Source: Leptobrachium leishanense (lineage: Eukaryota; Chordata; Amphibia; Anura; Megophryidae). Taken from it: a DNA stretch of 64,000 bases. The DNA lies in the NCBI GenBank assembly GCA_009667805.1, contig CM019067.1, forward strand, positions 163,357,073 to 163,421,072, written 5' to 3'. The position numbers and the translations under genes were made by a program. The notes under the pieces were generated by a model. That model ran no database searches, was not told the origin of the DNA, and saw only the letters and a list, made by a program, of their open reading frames with translations. Shown in pieces: positions 1 through 11,167 of this stretch. Each line of letters starts with the position of its first letter. The stretch's first letter is position 1.

Positions 1-1617
1 CTTAAAAATCACTTGATATAAGACGTCTTAATCTAATTGAAAGATGATCCATATCGCATTTGAATTTCATTTCTCAACCCTGAGCAGGAGCATTTTTTAG
101 TCAAAATAACCGAGTAACGGAGGTGGGAAACAATGATGGTATTCCTTGCTGTGAATCTTTTTCCAAAGGTTTAACGATTAATTCCTAGGAGAAATTTAAA
201 CATATTATTAGTTCTATGTGACGTGCGTCACATGGACTTGGGGTGCACCTGGTGGCATATTTTTAGGGTGCAGGGTGTTTGTGTAATCTGAATTATGCAT
301 GAATAATATTATTATCTATTGTTATGGTCCATGTGTAACTGTTTATCTGCGGTATATTTGAGGAGTTCTTAATCTTCTGTAGCAGGCAAACACTGCCTGG
401 TTATCAGTTGTTTTAAACTGTAATATGTTTGTCAATCATGATTCCATTTGTCCTGTCTGTCTAGGAATGTTTAGCAAATGTTTAACCAATAATCTGTTTT
501 AGTCTAAATAGGTCTCCCAACAGTTTCTAGGTGAGGTTTTGTATGTGAAAATAACCCATGTTTGATCGTATAAATATGTGTGCCTATTCCAAATTAAAGA
601 GTTCCCTTCTAGCTCTGAAAGATATACAGCCTCGTTTTATTTCTGGTTGGATGCTAGCAGGCTCGCTATGTGTCCCAGTCTTTGAGCTTCGCTTGAGGAC
701 TGTAGAAAGGCACAGAGTCTGGCTGGGGAGAACAGGAGGGATCCAGCAAGGAAGTGGCATTGGCAGATGTAACTCTGTTGGGGTACTGAGATCTGTCACA
801 ATCTATATAGATATTATTTAAGGAACACTTTATCCATGAAGAACACTTTGGCTTTATTAAGTGGTAACAGTGACAGGAGACTGTCCTTCTCTCCCCCACC
901 ACTGTCCCTGACCAGTGTGACAGTTATTCAATGTAGTGGTCTTACTTCATCCCTGAAGGCTAAGAGGTCTCTAATACAACTGTTCCTCATATTTTGTCCA
1001 CCATCACTCAAGAATTACATAAGTGTGCAATTGTGGTTTAACAAATTTGAGGAGGAGTTGGCGGGTTAAACACGTGTTTGACCCAATGCTAGAAATGAGA
1101 TGCAATTCATTTCCGAAAAGATTTGGAATGGATAGCCAAGCATCTAGCAGCTTTAGGCATTATTTATTTGTTTGTTTTACCAAGAGTTTAGTCTATCCAC
1201 CATATTTGTGCTTGCTGCCGTACATATCAAATGGTCTTTTGGCATATGTGCCTTTGTGGCAATAAAGATGGCAGAGACATGAAAGAACTATCTTTTTTTA
1301 TATGAAGTGAAATAACAAAATTATAGGCTTTTGTTAGTCCCTGTGTTCTGATTTCAAAGCCTGTCTGAAATGGGATGATATATATATTATTCTGGGCCTT
1401 AACCTAATGTCTTACAGCATTCAAAATGCAGCACATGTAACTTAAATATATCATTAACAATTTAAAACACATACCTTGGGGAAGTAGTTACAAAACATGA
1501 TCATACATTGCCTAAACCTGATAGCCATGTCAGCAGGTACTATTCTATCCTAACGAGTAGGATCTAACAGCATTGACATTGTATCAGGTTTATGCCATAT
1601 TTAGAAGCTAAATCTAT
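1..1617. other. No recognisable feature
   Basis: Ordinary AT-rich sequence. Only short open frames (under 90 codons) without recognisable motifs occur. I see no repeat end or RNA gene before the L1 target duplication at 1618. Confidence 0.6.
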
Positions 1618-1632
1618 ATGATATGTGTCTTT
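1618..1632. repeat. L1 target-site duplication, left copy
   Basis: The 15 bp atgatatgtgtcttt are repeated exactly at 8129-8143 on the other side of the L1. A duplication of this length is typical of target-primed reverse transcription. It fixes both ends of the insertion. Confidence 0.92.
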
Positions 1633-2040
1633 TTTTTCCATATAATTTTTTTTATTGAGGTTCATACATAAATAACAAATGCCAGAATTAAATCACAATT
1701 ATTGAAAGAGGACTGGATCACGCAGGATCCTCTAAGTAACAAGTCTAGCAACAACCTATGGTATACAACGTAAGCATTCGGGTGAACCATTTTTTTCATT
1801 CTAAACTAGTACACAATAAAATTGTAACACATTAAACATAACAAAACAACAAAGAAAAGAAAAACCACACAATTTATAAAAAGTACTCAAAGATATCGGG
1901 AAGGAAAAACCGGAGGGAAATTAAGAGAAATCAAAGAAAAAGGAAAAAGAGAAAAGAGAGAAAAAAGAAAAAGAAAAGAGAAGATAATAGATGCTCAGTC
2001 ATGTCCAAGAACGGCAACACTAATGTCCTATCCCCATTGA
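1633..2040 (-). other. L1 3' UTR
   Basis: It lies between the ORF2 stop and the A-tail. The plus strand at 1845-1990 is almost pure A/G, so the transcript is pyrimidine-rich here. This differs from the G-rich polypurine tract of mammalian L1 3' UTRs. Confidence 0.75.
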
Positions 2041-5000
2041 TTATATCAAGTCCCCAGAAGCTACAAAAAATTCCCAACCTTCCCATATACCTTGAAACCT
2101 AACCAGAGAGTTAACGGCCCTATGATACATTCCCTCATACTCATAAACATTCTCTAAGGATAACATGACTTCTCTCATAGAGGGACTGACTTGAGAAAGC
2201 CAGTGACGCGCTATCGTTAATTTAGCTACACTAAGTATAATCGTTATGATACCTCTGTGGCGTTGTTGTACAGTAATCGGTAGCATATTCAATAGGTATT
2301 GTTTAGGGCATAAGGACATAGACAAGCCGGTACAGTGAGAGATCAGTCTGCTAACTTTCCCCCAGAAAGTGGCAAGGAGCGGACATTGCCAGAAAATATG
2401 AAGAATAGATCCAATACTGGTGCCACAGCGCCAACACATACCGGACTGTCTGGGTATATAAGCTAAACGATTCGGGGTCAGATACCATCTAAATAAAAGT
2501 TTAAGATGTGATTCCCGTAGATTAGTGCTCCTAGTGTATTTATATACCGTTTCAGTGGCATAGAACCAGTCTTCCTCAGATGAATTGAGCGACAAGTCTT
2601 TGTCACATCTGATCATATATGGCAGTTTCTTAGTGGGGTTCGCAATTAACAAACTGTCATAACACAAAGACAAAGGTTTTTTCATAACTTTTTTACCTAA
2701 ACACAGTCTGTGGAAGGCCGTAATATCCGTCGTCGCAAAGGAGGAAATACCTCGTTGAGTCAGTGCATGTTTTACCCTAAGGTACGTGAAGCAGTCGCTA
2801 GCCGGAAGGGCAAACTCACGTGTCAGGTCCGGGAAGGGTTTGATTGCGGTGGCCGTAAAGAGCTGGTTTATATGTGTGAGACCTAATTGGAACCATCGGT
2901 CAAGATTCAGGTCCTGGATAGTGCGGGATAGAAAGCGCAACGGAGCTAAACTAAGCAGTGGGAAAGGTCGTAAAAGTGGTCTTCCCCATAAACGCCATGC
3001 CATAAGTGAAAGGGAAGTGGATGGTAAGATACCTTCCAACTTTTGGTGTGGGAGCGTCGCAAACCACATCAGGTCATGAACTCGAAAGGGGGCTGTATAA
3101 GCATTTTCCATCCGTAGCCATAAGGGGGTTTCACACTGGGACATAGAGGACAGCAACTGAGCCAATAAGGCCGCCCTATGATACGCTGTAACATTTATAA
3201 AGCCCAGACCCCCCCCCTTCGTCTAGTCGCGTTAATTGTGGAGGCTGAAATGCGCGGAGGCCTCCCCTTCCATATGTGTGCCTGCAGCATTTTTTGCATG
3301 CGAAGCAACATGTGGGCCGGGATGAAAACTGGAATATTCCTGAAAAAATAGAGAATATGGGGTAGAATACACATTTTCAAAGCTGCCATTCGTCCCATCC
3401 AAGAGACCTCCAGGGCATGCCAGGAGGTCAATTGGGAGGAGATAGAGTTCACTAGGGGGTTATAATTAAGTTTAAGGATAGAGCCCCTGGATTTGGTGAG
3501 TGAGATACCCAAGTATTTTAAAAAGGTTGTTCTCCAGTCAAATGGGTACAGGCCCCGTAAGGTGGAGAGTACTAGATCATCAACATGTAGGGGTAGTGCC
3601 TGCGTCTTGCTCACATTATTTTTATAGTAGGAGACCAGGCCATAGGAGTTAAGCTGGCGCATCAGAGCCGGCAGAGAAGTTTCAGGGGAGGTAAGGAAAA
3701 TCAAAATATCGTCAGCAAACATAGCTAATTTATGGACTCCATCTGGAGTGGAGATGCCAGAGATAGAGGAATCTCGCCTAATCCGCGCAGCCAACGGCTC
3801 CAATGCCAAAACAAAGATGAGTGGGGAGAGAGGGCATCCCTGTCGGGTACCGTTAGTAATGGAGAATGAGGATGAAAGAAACCCAGATGCCAGTACTTTT
3901 TGCTGTCGGGAAGGAATATAGGCTCATGATACTATTAATAAATAGTGCAGGAAAACCAAAGGATTCTAATGCCTTGCGCATATAGCCCCAATGTAGGCGG
4001 TCAAATGCCTTCTCGGCATCCAGTGCCAAGAGGAGTCCCTTCATATTGGTTCTGTAGGCAATGTCAATTATATTATAAAATCGTCGGGTATTGTCGCATG
4101 TTTGTCTACCCGGTACAAACCCGGTCTGCTCCGCCGAAATCAGGAGGGGAAGCAGAGGTGGTATTCTAGACGCCAACAGCTTAGCGTACAGCTTAGCATC
4201 CACATTTACTAATGAGATAGGACGGAAATTCGCACAGCTCGTCGGGGATTTGCCAGGTTTAGGTAACGTTATGATAGTAGCTTGAAGCATTTCTGGGGGT
4301 ATTACACCTGTGTTTTTGATGTGATTGAAGACTCTCGTGAGAGTCGGTATTAAAATATCTGCGAAGGTCTGATAATATAGATTCGAGAAACCATCCGGTC
4401 CAGGGGCTTTATTCTTTGGGAGAGCCTTAACTGCCCTATACACCTCTTCCTCTGTGAACGGAACCAGCAAATCTGCCGCTTGCGAACGGGATAAGGAAGG
4501 GAGGTTTGCATTCTGAAGGAATCGAATTATCTCATCTGGGTCCGGGTCGTGGGTTGTCGGGTTCGATTTTAAATTATATAAAGAGGCGTAAAAGTCAGCA
4601 AATTCCTCCGAGATTTTAAGCGGGTTATAAATCCTGTCCCCCCCCTTGTCTAATAGATAAGATATCTTGTTTTGGAGTCTTTTAGATTTTAATTTAGATG
4701 CCAATAACCGGCCAGCTTTGTTGCCTTGGGTATAATGATTGTAATTTAAGCGTCGTATGGCCCGTTCAGAGGACTGCAGCGTCAGGTGAATTAAATCCCG
4801 TCGAAGGGTCATTAATCGAGACAGGAGGTCATGTGTGGGATTCGTTTTATGTTGGGATTCCAAGTCAGATATTTGCCGCTGTAAGGAGGTCATCTGGGCA
4901 TTCAGGGCCCTTTTCCGTGCAGCCCTTCTCTGAATCAAATGTCCCCTCACCACTGCTTTATGCGCCAACCAAGCGGACGAAATGGCCACTTCATCCGTCA

Positions 5001-5805
5001 CATTTAATACGAAATATTCCCGTAACACCGCCGATGTATCAGAGACATCATCACCTCTTACTATAAGTGAGTCATTTAATCGCCAGGTTCCCATCCCCCT
5101 AGCCGGGTAGTCGGCCTCAAAATCCAACGTTATGGGAGCATGGTCGGACCACGTTATAGAGCCAATACAGGCAGCTAGGAGTCGAGGGACAGTAGAACCA
5201 TGTATCAGACATAAGTCAATTCGACTGTAGGATGAGTGAACTGGTGAAAATAAGGTGAAATCTCTAGTCGAGGGGTTAACAATTCTCCATGCGTCATATA
5301 AGTCAGAGGCGCGTAAAAAATCATTTAGCTGGCGGCTAGAGGGGGGCTGTTTGCGAGGCTGTGTGCGGTTCTGGCCCGGCCGTGTGTCCACAACCGAGTC
5401 AGGCACACAGTTAAAGTCTCCACACATGAAAAGGGTTCCCTCCAACATATTCTTAATTTTACCATAAGCTTTTTTCAGAAAACATACCGGGTTGACATTA
5501 GGCAGATACACATTAGCAACAGTTATGGGGAGTTCATTCATAGTGCGCACCAAGATCAAAAGGCGACCCATTGGGTCTGCATATTGGTTTGAGCATTTAA
5601 AGACCCAATCTTTATGAAAAAGGATTGAGACACCCCTAGACTTCGTCTGGGCACTAGAATGAAAAGATACAGGGTACATGGCAGATTGTAAGTGTGGGGT
5701 GCGCATAGCACTAAAATGCGTCTCCTGCACGCAAACTATCGCCGGTTTATGTTTATGTAAATCGCGAAACAGAGCATGTCTTTTAAACGGAACATTCAGC
5801 CCCTA
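2041..5805 (-). pseudogene. L1 ORF2: APE endonuclease / reverse transcriptase, frameshifted
   Basis: ORF2 nicks target DNA and primes cDNA synthesis from L1 RNA. The first segment (about 5805-3853) opens with an APE endonuclease carrying VQETHF, CGDFN, SRIDL and SDHAPI, the usual catalytic landmarks. It then gives RT motifs NKAPGPDG, FRPISL and LALDAEKAFDR. The frame shifts at the T run 3897-3901. It continues with RQGCPLSP and the catalytic FADDILIF (near 3700) to about 3195, then shifts again at the C run 3209-3218. The last segment (3165-2041) has the L1-type C-terminal zinc knuckle CWRCGTS...LHIFWQCP. The frame upstream is closed by a stop near 5806 and no clear ATG is visible. Placement in the L1 clade rests on endonuclease plus knuckle. 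Confidence 0.92.
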
Positions 5806-6262
5806 ACATTCATTGAGAAAATCCGAAACTGAGGCTTACTCATGATTAATTAACCACAACAATATAACATGCATGGTAGGATTATACATGACCAAGGAGA
5901 GGCATGGGGAGTATGAAGGCCAGGACCAGAAGAGCATATCGCAGACAAAAGAAAAAAAAAAAAAAAGACTAAAAAGGAAAAAACGCAAAACAAATAGCGC
6001 TGCATCATAAAAATACAGCAGAAATTAGTTATTCCAAGTGCCAATAAGGAAAAAGGGTAAAATTATCAGCTAAGGAGACTCAAACGGGGGGACGAGGGGA
6101 CGCTCGCTACACAGAGCTTAATGCGAGGCCCAAGCACTGAACCATAATGAAAAAAAAAAAACATAGGGTCCCGAGGCAAACATATAGAGGAACCACTCCC
6201 GCCATAAAGGTAACTGTCCAGGGATCTGAACAGTTGAAAAGCGACAGGGAAGGAGACACCCA

Positions 6263-7213
6263 TCATTTAGGCCGGACTCTGTGCCATTCTGGAGAGACTT
6301 TGATCGGTGATGAGGAAGGCTCACGCGGAGGTGAGAAATCAGCCAGAATATTCCACTCTTTCAAACATTGTAATCCAGTGGCGACATCAGGAACAACATG
6401 CAAGGTACCATCCTTCCATATCAGGAGCTTCGTAGGGAACCCCCATCTGTACGCCAACTTGTGATTGCGGAGAATCTTGGTGAGAGAGGAAAACTCGCAT
6501 CGTTTGGACATGGTCGAGGCCGACAAATCATGGAAGAACAAGATCTCAGCATAAGGGGCAGATAAAGGCATGGACTTCCTTGACGCCGACATCAGAGCCT
6601 CCTTAATGTGAAAAAAGTGCACCCGAATAATAACATCACGGGCCACCGATGTAGGCAGGTTTTTTGCTCGTGGGAGACGATCCACGATCCAGAAGAAGGT
6701 CATGTGGCGTAGCCTCAGGTAGCAAAGTTTGGAACAGTTCCAGTAGGTATGGGTGTAATTCCGCTAGGGTGACCGCTTCAGAAATTCCCCTGATTCTAAT
6801 ATTATTACGCCGTGAGCGATCTTCGATGTCAGCCATTTTAAGTGCCAGAGATTCATGGGCTGCTTGCAAAGCCTGATGTCGGTCTACCAGATCATTGTGG
6901 GCCAAGCATAAGTCATCCGCCTTGGTTCCCAATGCATCTGTTCGCTCACCCAAATCCAGAACATCTCGCTCAGCTCCTGCAGCGCTCCTTTGATGTCGGC
7001 TTGTATGGTTGAACGCAGTTCCTGCAACATGGCATGTAAACTGCTCTCTGAGGGTGGCAACAATTCAGAGAGGCCTAGCGGAGCCGAGGGCGACGTGTCC
7101 GGGTCATGGGCCAACGCAGGCTGCGGGGATCCACAATCTTGGGCCTCCTTACTACGGTCCTTCCGAGCCGATTTTGGGGCCTCCAGGACTCGCTGTGCCT
7201 TAGGAGGTGCCAT
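6263..7213 (-). pseudogene. L1 ORF1 RNA-binding chaperone (Transposase_22 type), frameshifted
   Basis: ORF1p coats L1 RNA and acts as a nucleic-acid chaperone in the retrotransposition particle. The start MAPPKAQRVLEAPKSARK leads to a charged, proline-rich N-terminus. A helical coiled-coil region follows (TIQADIKGALQELSE, then TKADDLCLAHNDLVDRHQAL), and then the RRM entry motif DRSRRNNIRIRGI. The C-terminal domain contains RVHFFHIKEALM and YRWGFPTKLLIWKDG. There are two frame changes, near 6950 and near 6680 (one extra base after LLLDR). The intact length would be about 317 residues, close to other L1 ORF1 proteins. It lies about 450 bp upstream of ORF2 on the same strand. Confidence 0.9.
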
Positions 7214-8128
7214 CTAGGGCGCAGAGTAAGTTCCCCCACTTGTGGTTGAAAAGATATTGCCTTGGATATACCCCTTAGATGCCGTTGGATTGATAAAGAT
7301 TCAGCGCAGGTCGCATGCTCTACATAGCCATACGATCAGGCGCTTATGCTAGCCAAATAGCTGAAGGTCCTCCGACCGGGAACCCGACGCAGTCGGTCCG
7401 AGTCGCCAAACAGTGCTCCGGTGTATGTCCGCTGCGGGTGGGATCAAAGGTCCGGCGTTCCACCGTGCAAAAATTCGAGTGGAGCCGCACGCTACACGCG
7501 GCTGCCGCTGTGCGTGTCTCCTGATGTCAAGGGGAGAACGCCGTGCTATGCAAGGGGAAGCGATAGACCGCCGCACTGTACCTCACTCCTGATGGTCGCC
7601 TACAGTAAGAGGTCCTCAGTGCAACCGCGAGTACCAGCGGCCTCCCCCCGGAGTGGAGATCCACCCGATAGAGGGGATGGCGATAGCCAGCCCAGGCCCC
7701 TCTCTAGCGGCAGGCCCACACCACTCCTACGGCTCCTCCACATGGCACCACAGCTGTGGGGGAAATCGCGGGTGACCCTATATTCAGGGTAAAAAAGCGG
7801 ATGCTACTCCTTGCGCGGCTGGTCACAGTCCTCCCACTTAGTCAGGAGCGGTCAGACAGAAGATGGTCCGGCGCGTGAGAGCTCAATAGGCCGCAAGATG
7901 GCCGCCGACTCACATCAGCCCACAACGCAACACTGCCTAGATCGTAATTACGGTTCCGGGGTGAGAGCAGATCGGCCTCCGGGGTGCAGCGTCCGACTAC
8001 TGGTGTCAGGTGTATAGAAAGGGGAGTCCGTGCCGCCTGGAAACTCAAAAAGTCACCGTTTGGAAGAGAGAAGACACGGAGCTCTGCAAGGCACGTCTGT
8101 TCCCCTCCACATTCGGCCCCGCCCCCCC
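7214..8128 (-). promoter_or_regulatory. L1 5' UTR with presumed internal promoter
   Basis: 915 bp of GC- and CpG-rich sequence between the element's G-rich 5' end (adjoining the duplication at 8129) and the ORF1 start. L1 elements carry an internal Pol II promoter here; that role is inferred from position and composition. Short open frames in this stretch are composition artefacts. Confidence 0.75.
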
Positions 8129-8143
8129 ATGATATGTGTCTTT
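8129..8143. repeat. L1 target-site duplication, right copy
   Basis: Exact copy of 1618-1632. It marks the 5' end of the L1. Confidence 0.92.
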
Positions 8144-8640
8144 AAAGTCTTTAATGCTATATTAAAGGTTAGTCTGCTGAATTTGGTTTGTTGTAATAGC
8201 TAGTACCAGTAACAGACATGTTGTTTCGAAATTAACGCCTTATCACCTATCACCTATCATTTTATCATCCAATTTTTGTTTAAAAACACTTACAGGTCTA
8301 TTTACTAATGGTGAAACTCAGGAGAATTGGCAGAAGTTAAAATTCTAGTTCAAAATAGCCAAATCAGAAAAATTCTCCCATTTATCTCACTTTCCTAATC
8401 GTCTATTTGGACTATATTGCTCTCTTCTCCTGCCAATTTGCTAGCTATTTCAATAATGACATTTTTTTTTATTAGTTCCCCACTGAACCCCACCACTCTA
8501 TCTTAAATTAACTGCAATGATTCTTTTAGTACTTGAAACATTCAAACATTTATTTTAATGGGACATTGCATTCTGGTTTTACTCCTTTATTTCTGGTAGA
8601 GATACATTAACGTGTGGAGCTGGATCTCTGCACAGGGGTG
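8144..8640. other. No recognisable feature
   Basis: AT-rich spacer. A weak similarity between 8325 and the reverse complement of 8440 (both contain an aattggcag core) is too short to call an element. Confidence 0.5.
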
Positions 8641-8712
8641 CCGAAAAATGACATAAAAAGGAACTGATTTGCACCATACCGGGTCCCCACGGGTCTCTCC
8701 TTATGTGGGAAC

Positions 8713-9633
8713 AATGTCCCAGGCTCGGACGAAAATAATCTGCGGAAAAAGGACTTTTTTACACCGCACGCAAACAGAAATTCCGCTGGAGCAGGGAAGG
8801 CCCAAGATGGCGCCGATCGCCGCTTTCACAGGGAGACTCGGAGGTGGTAGCTGCAGCACTGGCCCTAGCAGACTTTATGAGCAAGATGGAAAAGCTGTTT
8901 GGGGATTTCTCAGCCACCCTCACTGCCTGGTTGGATGCTGTGGCTGCAGAGATCAGGAGGTATATTCAGGAGTTAGCAGATCGCACCTCCAAACTCAAGG
9001 ATAATATGGCGGATGTTACAGAAGCACATAACGTTATGGCCTCTGTGGGTGGAAGCCTTGGAGGACCTGGTAACTACTTATTCTGATAAATTGGCAGACC
9101 TCAAAGATCGTTCAAGGCATCAAAATCTGAAAGTCCACGGTATTCCGGACTTGATACCGCAATCTAAACTGGCTAATTATGTCAAGGATTTTTTTTAACG
9201 TCTTTTACCAGACATTTGTACTGATTTGCTGCTCCTAGATCGAATTCATAGACTCCCTAAATCACCATCTGCTCCCTCTAGAGCGCCAAGAGACGTGCTT
9301 TTAAAGATGCACTATTGCAGGCCTAAGGAATTAATCTTGCAGGCATTGCGCAACCCTGAGGCACTTCAACCTAACTTCGGTCATATCTCAGCTTTCCCGG
9401 ACCTTTCTCATACTACCTTGCTGAAAAGGAGATCCTTGGCTCCTACTTCCTCAGTTCTTCGGGTGCCCGGAGTAGCTTACCGATGGGGCTTTCCTGCTAA
9501 GATGCTGGTTTACCGGGACGGAAAACTGGTGTCTTTGGATGAAGGCCATCAGCAGCTGTTACGGTGGGGAATCTTCAACACGTCACCTGCACCCAAAGGG
9601 CAGTCGTCCCCTTTACGTATTGAGAAGGAATAG
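8713..9633 (+). pseudogene. L1 ORF1 remnant
   Basis: A second, different L1 ORF1 in the opposite orientation to the first. It may start at the ATG 8713 (MSQARTKIICGKRT). The helical middle (TAWLDAVAAEIRRYIQELAD) is in one frame and the RRM-like part (DRSRHQNLKVHGIPD) in another. A stop near 9197 precedes the C-terminal domain (LLLDRIHRLPK, DVLLKMHYCRPKELI, VAYRWGFPAKMLVYRDGK), which ends at 9633. At least two frameshifts plus the stop make it a pseudogene. No ORF2 follows: after about 150 bp the sequence becomes minisatellite. It is either a 3'-truncated L1 or an ORF1-only derivative like mammalian HAL1; the sequence does not decide between them. Confidence 0.85.
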
Positions 9634-9779
9634 AATGTCGGCTGATGTTGCACCTACACGTTACTCCACGTTTCTGCTTCATCTTTTGTTCCTGGCTGAA
9701 ATGCTGCTTTGATATGGTGCTTTTTGAAGTCTAGATAGTCTATGCAGTATCCTGGGCTATGCCCTGAAGAGGGGGTAAT

Positions 9780-10260
9780 GAATGAAATGGGGGGGGAGAG
9801 AGAATGAAATGAAAAAGGGGGGAAATTAAATAAAGATTGGGGAATGAATTAAATGAAAAGGGGGGATTAAATGAAATTAAAAGGAGGGGTGAAAATGAAA
9901 TGAAAAAAGGGGGAATTAAATGAAGAAGGGGATGAATGAAATTAAAAGGAGGGGTAAAGAATGAAATGAAAAGAGGGGGTAATTAAATGAAGAGGGGGGA
10001 ATGAATGAAATTAAAAGGAGAGGAGAGAATGAAATGAAAGAGGGAGGAATTAAATGAAGAGGAGGGGAATGAATGAAATTAAAAGGAGGGGGAGAGAATG
10101 AAATGAAAATATGGGGGAATTAAATGAAGAGGGGGGAATTAATGAAATTAAAAGGAGGGGGAGAGAATGAAATGAAAAAAGGGGGGTTTAAATGAAGAGG
10201 GAGAGAGAATGAAATGAGAAGAGGGGGGAAATTAACATGGAGAGAGTGGGAAATGAATAA
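9780..10260 (+). repeat. A/G-rich minisatellite, ~68-bp degenerate unit
   Basis: Repeated blocks of the type gagagaatgaaatgaaa, then ggggaattaaatgaag, then ggaatgaatgaaattaaaag. The gagagaatgaaatga segment recurs near 10024, 10092 and 10161, giving a period near 68 bp. The plus strand is nearly all purine. It directly precedes the TTTTATTGCTGTGG minisatellite, as a similar purine-rich array does at 60090. Confidence 0.85.
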
Positions 10261-10309
10261 GGATGAAGTGGACTGAAATTGGAGGTGGGGAGATGGACAT
10301 GAAATAGGA

Positions 10310-10990
10310 AAGATACTGCCTTTACCGTTAGAGATCTATTGCTGTGGATCCTGTGTATGCTCAGACTCATTGCCTTTACCGTGAGAGTTCTATTGCTGTG
10401 GTGCTCTGAAATGCTCATTACAGTGCACTTTACTGAGAGTTTTATTGCTGTGCAGCTCTGTGATACGCTCATATACAGTGCGCTTTTCTGTGGGTTTTAT
10501 TGCTGTGGAGCACTAATACAGTAATGTGCAGTGTGTATGAGTGTATTAGAGCTCCACAGCAATAAAACCCACAGAAATGCGCACTGTATATGAGCGTATC
10601 ACAGAGCTGCACAGCAATAAAACTCTCAGTAAAGTGCAGTGTCTGATACGCTCACCGTGCCCACTTCTGTGGGTTTTATTGATGTACAGCTCTGTGATGC
10701 ACTCATACACAGTGCGCATTTCTGTGGGTTTTATTGCTGTGGTGCTCTGTGATACAGTAATGTGCAGTGTGTATGAGTGTGAGTTGTATTGCTGTGGAGC
10801 TCTGTGATGTGGAGCTCTGTGAAATTCTCATACACAGTGATAATACTGTGAAGCTCTGTGATACACAGTGCACATTTTTGTGAGTTTTATTGCTGTGCAG
10901 CTCTGCGATACGCTCATACACACTGCACATTACTGTGAGTTTTATTGCTGTGGAGCTCTGCACATTTCTGTGGGTTTTATTGTTCAACAA
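10310..10990 (+). repeat. TTTTATTGCTGTGG minisatellite (locus 1)
   Basis: More than ten degenerate units of roughly 50-60 bp, built from gtgagttttattgctgtgg, then agctctgtgatacgctc, then atacacagtgcacattac. One stretch near 10540-10630 is inverted relative to the rest. The same unit family occurs at 31800-31980 and 60240-60592, there inside hAT-type elements. No hAT end is visible on either side of this copy. Confidence 0.85.
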
Positions 10991-11167
10991 ATTAGACCAT
11001 TAGAGTGGCTGTGGTCCAGAATACTTCACATGCATGGCTGATCTTTGTATAAATGATTGAATTTAAACATTTCATAATTTTATTTGATTATCTCTTAAAA
11101 TAATAGATACAACTTTGAAATACTATACAAAACAATATACAACTAGGCAGGCACTTGGTATCCACTT
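10991..11167. other. Spacer, no recognisable feature
   Basis: AT-rich sequence between the minisatellite and the TTAA element. Confidence 0.5.

Larger units (their letters stand above)
1633..8128 (-). mobile_element. Full-length L1-clade LINE retrotransposon
   Basis: A 6.5-kb element in minus orientation bounded by a 15-bp target duplication. In sense order it has a G-rich start and CpG-rich 5' UTR (8128-7214), ORF1 (7213-6263), ORF2 with APE endonuclease, RT and C-terminal zinc knuckle (about 5805-2041), a pyrimidine-rich 3' UTR and a short A-tail, seen as a T run at 1633-1637. The complete 5' end is unusual, since most LINE copies are 5' truncated. Both ORFs carry frameshifts, so this copy looks dead unless the homopolymer shifts in ORF2 are assembly errors. 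Confidence 0.93.

Noticed and set aside
3945..5066. Plus-strand frames over L1 ORF2
   Set aside because: Antisense shadows of the endonuclease and RT coding sequence.
7421..7792. 123-codon and other frames in the CpG-rich L1 leader
   Set aside because: They lie in the 5' UTR, partly antisense, and are explained by GC-rich composition with few stops.
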